Both the position numbers and the translations under genes were made by a program. From the NCBI GenBank assembly GCA_039184055.1, contig JBCDBH010000003.1, positions 1 to 44,103 of the forward strand: a stretch of 44,103 nucleotides of DNA. The letters run 5' to 3'. The first letter of the stretch is position 1. The number at the start of each line of letters is the position of its first letter. Shown here in pieces: positions 40,318 through 44,103 of this stretch. This stretch comes from JBCDBH01 sp039184055 (GTDB lineage: Bacteria > Acidobacteriota > Thermoanaerobaculia > Multivoradales > J023). Under the pieces are notes generated by a model that was not told the origin of the DNA, did no database searches, and saw only the letters and a list, made by a program, of their open reading frames with translations.

Positions 40318-42069
40318 ATGCGAACCACGGTTCTTGGCACGGTGTTGCTCATCATGGTTCTGGGGGTGTTGTCTGGATGTGGCAACGAGACGAAGGAAAG
40401 AAACGATGATTTGCGCGAATGGGAACAAAGACTCGAGCACAGAGAACAAGAGCTGAATCAGAGACATCAGGAGCTGGAGCAGCGAAAGCAGGAGCTCGAC
40501 GAACGGGAACAAGAGCTCGACGAGCGTATGGACACCATTTCTCGATTGGAAGATGCGTTCGATTTTTTCGAGGCCATGCCTCGTCTTCCCGTGATGCCAG
40601 CCAGCCGACCCAAGAGGCTTCTCGACAACGAGTTTCGATGGTTCGACAACGGCACCTCCGATACGTGCGTCCTCTTCTCGGAAGACGCCATGGAAACGGT
40701 CGATCGTATCTATTTGAACGAGCTCACGCCCGATATCTGGCCAGGCGCGATTCTGGCGATGGATGCGGGTGTACCGATGAAGATGGTGGAGCCCAGGCTC
40801 GAACGATCATCAGGAACGGTTCACTATCGCGGGCGTGGCGCCACGAGCCTGGAGGTCACACCCTACGACCGCTCGGCGGTCGAAGCGTTTCTCGCCACCA
40901 CCGCCGCGCATGACGGTACAGCGGTCAACAAAGAGGCCCGATTCGAGTCGTGGCGCTCGACATCCTATCGACGCGTGGCATTGGGTGCCGGTGCCTCGAT
41001 CGGTGGCTCGCCATTTCCGACCGTATTCAAGGATCGGAAACGGAACGACATCGAGGCTTTTTTCGAACATGTCTTGGTGGGCAACTCGATCGGCCTATCG
41101 GCTGAGGCGAAGCTCTCGGTGAGCCGCGACGAGGAGTTCGAGATCAGTCGTTTCCATCAGGTCATGTACACGGCCGACTTCGAGGCGCCCGGATCGTCGA
41201 TCGCATTCTTCGACGCCCCCGATCGTGCCGTGTTCGAGTCCGAGTTCGCAACCGATCAGATTCCCGTCTACGTGTCACGAGTCGCCTACGGCCGCATGTT
41301 GCTGCTGCGTACATCCCGAAAGACTTCGGAAACGAGCAGAAGCCTCGACCTTTCCCATGACGTGGCATTCGGACCGGTCGATTTCGAGGCTAGCGGCGGG
41401 GGAGAGTGGGTGGATGGAACGAGCGAGAGCTACACCGTGGTGCAATCCTTGGGAGGTGCGAGGCCGTTGCCAGATGAGATCACGGTGCGTGGCATTCGCG
41501 ACTTCTTGAGCGCGGAGACCGCCATGTCCGACGCCCAGCCGATCTATTACGAGCTTGCGTATCTCGCCGATCAAACAGCGGTGCGGCCCTTTCGAACCGG
41601 CTCGATCCTGCACGCCGATTGCCGGCACCAGCGTTTACCCGAGCTCGAAGCGGAGCTTTCCGTGTCACGGCTGTGTTTGAAGAAGAGTCAGGACACGTTT
41701 GGGGACGCCACCGAGGAGGTGTTCTTTCAGGTTCATGCGACCCGGGACGGCTTGTTCGAGGGGATGATGGAGGTGCCGCGCGACCGAGCGGTTTCCGTGA
41801 CCGCCGATCCGAGCTGTCAGAACGCGGCTCAGGTCGAGGGCGTATCGATGCACCTCGGATTCGAGCAGATCAACGGGCGCTGTGTCAGTGTCTCGGGTGA
41901 ATACTTCGATCGCGGCGACATGTTGCCGTTTCAGTTGGGCGATGATTCTCTGGGCAATTCCACCGAAGACATTTGCTTTCACGATGGCACGTTGAGCACG
42001 ACCGGATTTGTCGAGAAAGTCCGCGACAATCAGCTTGAAATCGTCTTCGACGTGGACCTCAAGCTCTAG
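40318..42069 (+). CDS. Thiol-activated (cholesterol-dependent) cytolysin-family lipoprotein
   Basis: 583 residues from ATG 40318, preceded by GGGGGTGGAAG. Lipoprotein signal with LSGC, Cys21. Residues ~31-82 are a heptad coiled coil (REQELNQ/RHQELEQ/RKQELDE/REQELDE). The cytolysin core is clear when compared with perfringolysin-type proteins: TPDIWPGAIL (family 'LYPGALL'), SRFHQVMYTADFEAP ('F.Q.YYTV..DAP'), PVYVSRVAYGR at ~316-326 (the most conserved family motif), SYTVVQSLGGA ('F.AVVLGG.A') and PIYYELAYLADQTAV ('PI.YTS.FL.DN..A'). From ~430 on, the domain that binds cholesterol is replaced by an unrelated ~150-residue beta-rich domain, and the undecapeptide ECTGLAWEWWR is absent. Expected to oligomerise into a membrane pore; target membrane unknown. 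Confidence 0.88.
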   Translation: MRTTVLGTVLLIMVLGVLSGCGNETKERNDDLREWEQRLEHREQELNQRHQELEQRKQELDEREQELDERMDTISRLEDAFDFFEAMPRLPVMPASRPKRLLDNEFRWFDNGTSDTCVLFSEDAMETVDRIYLNELTPDIWPGAILAMDAGVPMKMVEPRLERSSGTVHYRGRGATSLEVTPYDRSAVEAFLATTAAHDGTAVNKEARFESWRSTSYRRVALGAGASIGGSPFPTVFKDRKRNDIEAFFEHVLVGNSIGLSAEAKLSVSRDEEFEISRFHQVMYTADFEAPGSSIAFFDAPDRAVFESEFATDQIPVYVSRVAYGRMLLLRTSRKTSETSRSLDLSHDVAFGPVDFEASGGGEWVDGTSESYTVVQSLGGARPLPDEITVRGIRDFLSAETAMSDAQPIYYELAYLADQTAVRPFRTGSILHADCRHQRLPELEAELSVSRLCLKKSQDTFGDATEEVFFQVHATRDGLFEGMMEVPRDRAVSVTADPSCQNAAQVEGVSMHLGFEQINGRCVSVSGEYFDRGDMLPFQLGDDSLGNSTEDICFHDGTLSTTGFVEKVRDNQLEIVFDVDLKL

Positions 42070-42595
42070 CCTCCCACCGTTTCTTACCCGCCTTCATCAA
42101 CGCCGGGTAGACGAAGAGGTGACGGAACGGTCCGATCGCCTGCATGTAGAGACCCCCGAACCTGCCCTTCGGAGTCGCGTAGACGGCGAGCTGGGCGGTG
42201 TGGGAGCCACCGTCGTCGTCTTTATCGGCACCGTCTCCTCCATTCTCGAGCGGCGCCCAGGCGAGGTGCATCAGCGCGGTGACGGTGGCGTTTTCGATTC
42301 GCCCGACCATCTCGCGATCATCGCGGTAGATCTCGTCCATCGACTCGGCGGCGCCTTCGTCTTCCCATTTGAAGATCCGTCCGAGCACCATGCGGAGCCC
42401 AAAAAGCGCGCGGACGATCACCGACGTCTCGGCGACCATGGCTTCGAGATCGTGAATGGCGAGAAAGCGCTCGAAGTCGTCAGCGCCGCCGGCAATCGGG
42501 TATTGCCACAGATCGAGCAGCTCGAGATCATGCTCGCGAGCATAGTCGTGCACCCACCAGTCGTTCTTCAGATGCTCGCTATTGTCGAGTCGCAT
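42059..42595 (-). CDS. DUF2867 family protein
   Basis: 178 residues. The opening 'NDWWVHDYAREHDLELLDLWQYPIAGGADDFERFL' (read in parts) and the end 'QAIGPFRHLFVYPALMKAGKKRW' match DUF2867, as does the middle IENATVTALMHLAWAP. The domain function is unknown; in other genomes it often accompanies NAD-dependent epimerase/saccharopine-dehydrogenase-like proteins. Its last 11 bases overlap the end of the cytolysin gene on the other strand. It is divergent from the AraC-type regulator with only 46 bp between, which suggests that the regulator controls it. Confidence 0.8.
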   Translation of the reverse strand: MRLDNSEHLKNDWWVHDYAREHDLELLDLWQYPIAGGADDFERFLAIHDLEAMVAETSVIVRALFGLRMVLGRIFKWEDEGAAESMDEIYRDDREMVGRIENATVTALMHLAWAPLENGGDGADKDDDGGSHTAQLAVYATPKGRFGGLYMQAIGPFRHLFVYPALMKAGKKRWEARA

Positions 42596-42641
42596 CGCGT
42601 GAACCCTCCATCTGAGCCGGTCGATCCGCGATAATCAGAGC

Positions 42642-43523
42642 GTGCGGTACCAAGACACCTACCCCGAGCCACCGCTTCTCGACAGCGCGTCATTGGTGCG
42701 TGCGTCGGCGGCGGAGCTCCTCACCCTCGAATACTTCGAGGCCGAGCCGGGGGAGATGCCCGCCGAGGTCTACACTCAGCACCATATCTTGCTCAACCTG
42801 CGCCCAGGGCCCCAGCGGGTGGAAAATGTTCGTGACGGCGTGCATCGCGACTTCATCCTGCAACAGGACGAAGTGGTGGTGACACCCGCCGGTGTGCGCT
42901 CCGGCTGGCGCTGGTACGAACGCTCGAAAGTGATCGTCATCACCCTCGAGCCCGACAAACTCGAACGTTTCGCGCGCACCGAAGTCGGCGTCGTGCTCAC
43001 CGCCACCCAGCTCCGCGACCAGCCGCAATTCACCGACGCCGACCTTTGTCGCGCCGGCGAAATGGTCAAAGACGCGCTCCAAACCCGTCAGCTCGGTTCC
43101 GATGTCATGTTCGAATCTCTGGCGCGGATCTTTCTCGTCAAGCTCATCGAACGCTATGGCGATCGTCACGACGTCGAAGCCGAAGGCACGGGGCTCAGCA
43201 CCCAGCAATACAAACGCGTGCTCGACTTCGTCGCCACCGGCTACGCCCGCTCGATCGGCGTCGAAGACCTCGCGCGCCAAGCCGGTCTCAGCGCCTCCCA
43301 CTTCTCCCGCCTCTTCAAGCAAACCCTCGGCGAAAGCCCGCATCGCTTCGTCATGAGCTACCGTGTCGAACAGGCTCGAAAAAAACTCGCCGATCCCGAC
43401 GTCGCCCTGATCGACGTCGCCCACGACTGTGGCTTCGCCGATCAGGCGCATTTCAGCCGGACCTTCAAGCAGCTGGCTGGGGTAACGCCGAAGGCATATC
43501 GGAGCTCGACGCAACAGGAATAA
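42642..43523 (+). CDS. AraC-family transcriptional regulator
   Basis: 293 residues from GTG 42642. The C-terminal ~100 residues hold the double helix-turn-helix: GVEDLARQAGLSASHFSRLF and KQTLGESPHRFVMSYRVEQA, followed by LIDVAHDCGFADQAHFSRTF, KQLAGVTPKAYR, which is canonical. The N-terminal ~170 residues are a cupin-like effector domain (HILLNLRPGPQRVENVR, FILQQDEVVVTPAGVRSGWR). The effector is unknown. It is divergent from the DUF2867 gene. There is no clear site in the 46-bp gap. Confidence 0.92.
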   Translation: MRYQDTYPEPPLLDSASLVRASAAELLTLEYFEAEPGEMPAEVYTQHHILLNLRPGPQRVENVRDGVHRDFILQQDEVVVTPAGVRSGWRWYERSKVIVITLEPDKLERFARTEVGVVLTATQLRDQPQFTDADLCRAGEMVKDALQTRQLGSDVMFESLARIFLVKLIERYGDRHDVEAEGTGLSTQQYKRVLDFVATGYARSIGVEDLARQAGLSASHFSRLFKQTLGESPHRFVMSYRVEQARKKLADPDVALIDVAHDCGFADQAHFSRTFKQLAGVTPKAYRSSTQQE

Positions 43524-43559
43524 GGAGCGGTCTCGATACGTACGGTCGAGAAACACTGA

Positions 43560-43596
43560 CAAGGATCTTGGACTCGACCAAGGATCTGGACTCGAC
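43560..43596 (+). repeat. Tandem duplication of ~18 bp
   Basis: CAAGGATCTTGGACTCGAC (43560-43578) is followed immediately by CAAGGATCTGGACTCGAC (43579-43596), identical except for one missing T. It lies in the leader of the small gene at 43608, just before its ribosome binding site AGAGGGAAG. It looks like a replication-slippage product. Confidence 0.85.
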
Positions 43597-43607
43597 AAGA
43601 GGGAAGT

Positions 43608-44027
43608 ATGAGCAAAAGCCGATTCTCAGACAGTCTCGAATCGCTACTCGGCCATGCAACGGAATTTGCGCTCGAAGCCGCGGTGACCGTCGTGAAGACG
43701 ACCGAGACCGTCGTTGTCGCGGGATCGGACGCCACGGTCGGCTTGATGCAGGGAGATCTCGACAAGGCGAAAGAGGCTTTGGAATCGGGCGCGGAACGAA
43801 CCGTCGAGACGGTGACCGAACGCGTGGTCGCCACGGCCAAGAGCGCCGTCGATACGGCCCACAGCGCCGTGACGACCTACCGGGAAGGCATGTACGAAGT
43901 CGAGCAGGTTCTTGCCGAAGGCGCGGAGGTCGTGGGTGGCGACACGGCGAGAAAGCTCGTCGAGACCGCCACCCTGTCCGGTGACACACGTCGGATCAGA
44001 CGTGACCGGGACGATTCGGACGACTGA
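43608..44027 (+). CDS. Small Ala/Val/Thr-rich helical protein
   Basis: 139 residues, no signal peptide, no cysteine. Largely helical with Ala/Val/Thr/Glu repeats (ATEFALEAAVTVVKTTETVV, KAKEALESGAERTVETVTER, VVATAKSAVDTAHSAVTTYR) and a strongly charged C-terminus (RRIRRDRDDSDD). The pattern resembles apolipoprotein-like or LEA/phasin-like amphipathic helices, but no family is named with confidence. ATG is supported by AGAGGGAAG upstream. It is followed only by 76 bases with nothing recognisable to the window end. Confidence 0.6.
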   Translation: MSKSRFSDSLESLLGHATEFALEAAVTVVKTTETVVVAGSDATVGLMQGDLDKAKEALESGAERTVETVTERVVATAKSAVDTAHSAVTTYREGMYEVEQVLAEGAEVVGGDTARKLVETATLSGDTRRIRRDRDDSDD

Positions 44028-44103
44028 CTCATCGGTGGATGTTCGCCCGTTCGTCAGCCATCCTGAGCAGAATCCGACAAAAGAAGAGCGCGCTGGAACA
44101 AGG

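Noticed and set aside
40400..40560. DNA repeat in the cytolysin gene
   Set aside because: The similarity between units is due to coiled-coil heptads (E/Q/R/L codons), not to a conserved nucleotide repeat.

Overview
The window reads as chromosomal DNA of a high-GC Gram-negative bacterium, most likely an Acidobacteriota member near Thermoanaerobaculia. This is inferred from family content: an ADOP-type permease (acidobacterial duplicated orphan permease), PD40 and ELWxxDGT propeller proteins, a lysyl-endopeptidase homologue whose C-terminal domain I associate with that group, a Cys-rich secreted protein with a DGYETGDTTEWS-type motif, and an outer-membrane Mla lipid-transport operon. No rRNA, tRNA, CRISPR array, transposase or phage gene is visible. 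Most long ORFs opposite the genes are high-GC shadows.

Layout. 1-3480: start of an M48-type peptidase gene (minus), a small PHA-system-like protein, a degenerate AMP-binding protein whose first codons lie in a 15-bp tandem repeat, a DUF4126/zinc-ribbon membrane protein, and upp. 3488-9390 (minus): a probable operon proB-proA-mlaE-mlaF-mlaD, preceded by a promoter, a possible Pro-containing leader ORF and an attenuator-like terminator. The MlaD protein carries what looks like a C-terminal outer-membrane beta-barrel. 9557-16595: membrane-anchored PQQ-type propeller, RibD-C-like reductase, ADOP permease, PD40 protein, alpha/beta hydrolase. 16835-23235: a secreted protein plus matrixin protease operon, an M16B peptidase pair whose catalytic subunit is interrupted by an in-frame TGA, and a lysyl-endopeptidase-like secreted protease.

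23487-32931 is a long plus-strand run: two paralogous membrane-anchored SGNH-type proteins flanking a Cys-rich secreted protein, an R3H/AAA ATPase (ycf45/SpoIIIAA type), a DtxR/MntR-type regulator with a palindrome upstream, a TPR protein, an SDR oxidoreductase and a KamA-type radical SAM protein. 32939-36903: an ELWxxDGT-repeat secreted protein (minus) and an orphan secretin N-domain protein (plus).

36921-42069 is the most unusual part. Two paralogous sterol-glucosyltransferase-type GT1 genes (minus) flank a decayed MazE/MazF-type toxin-antitoxin locus with several disabling lesions. Divergent from the second glycosyltransferase is a 583-residue lipoprotein that is clearly a member of the thiol-activated (cholesterol-dependent) cytolysin superfamily. 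It has an N-terminal heptad coiled coil and an unrelated C-terminal domain in place of the undecapeptide domain. A pore-forming lipoprotein next to lipid-glycosyltransferase-like enzymes is a candidate undescribed antagonism/self-protection locus; the functional link is inference. The window ends with a DUF2867 gene, a divergent AraC-type regulator and a small Ala/Val-rich protein.
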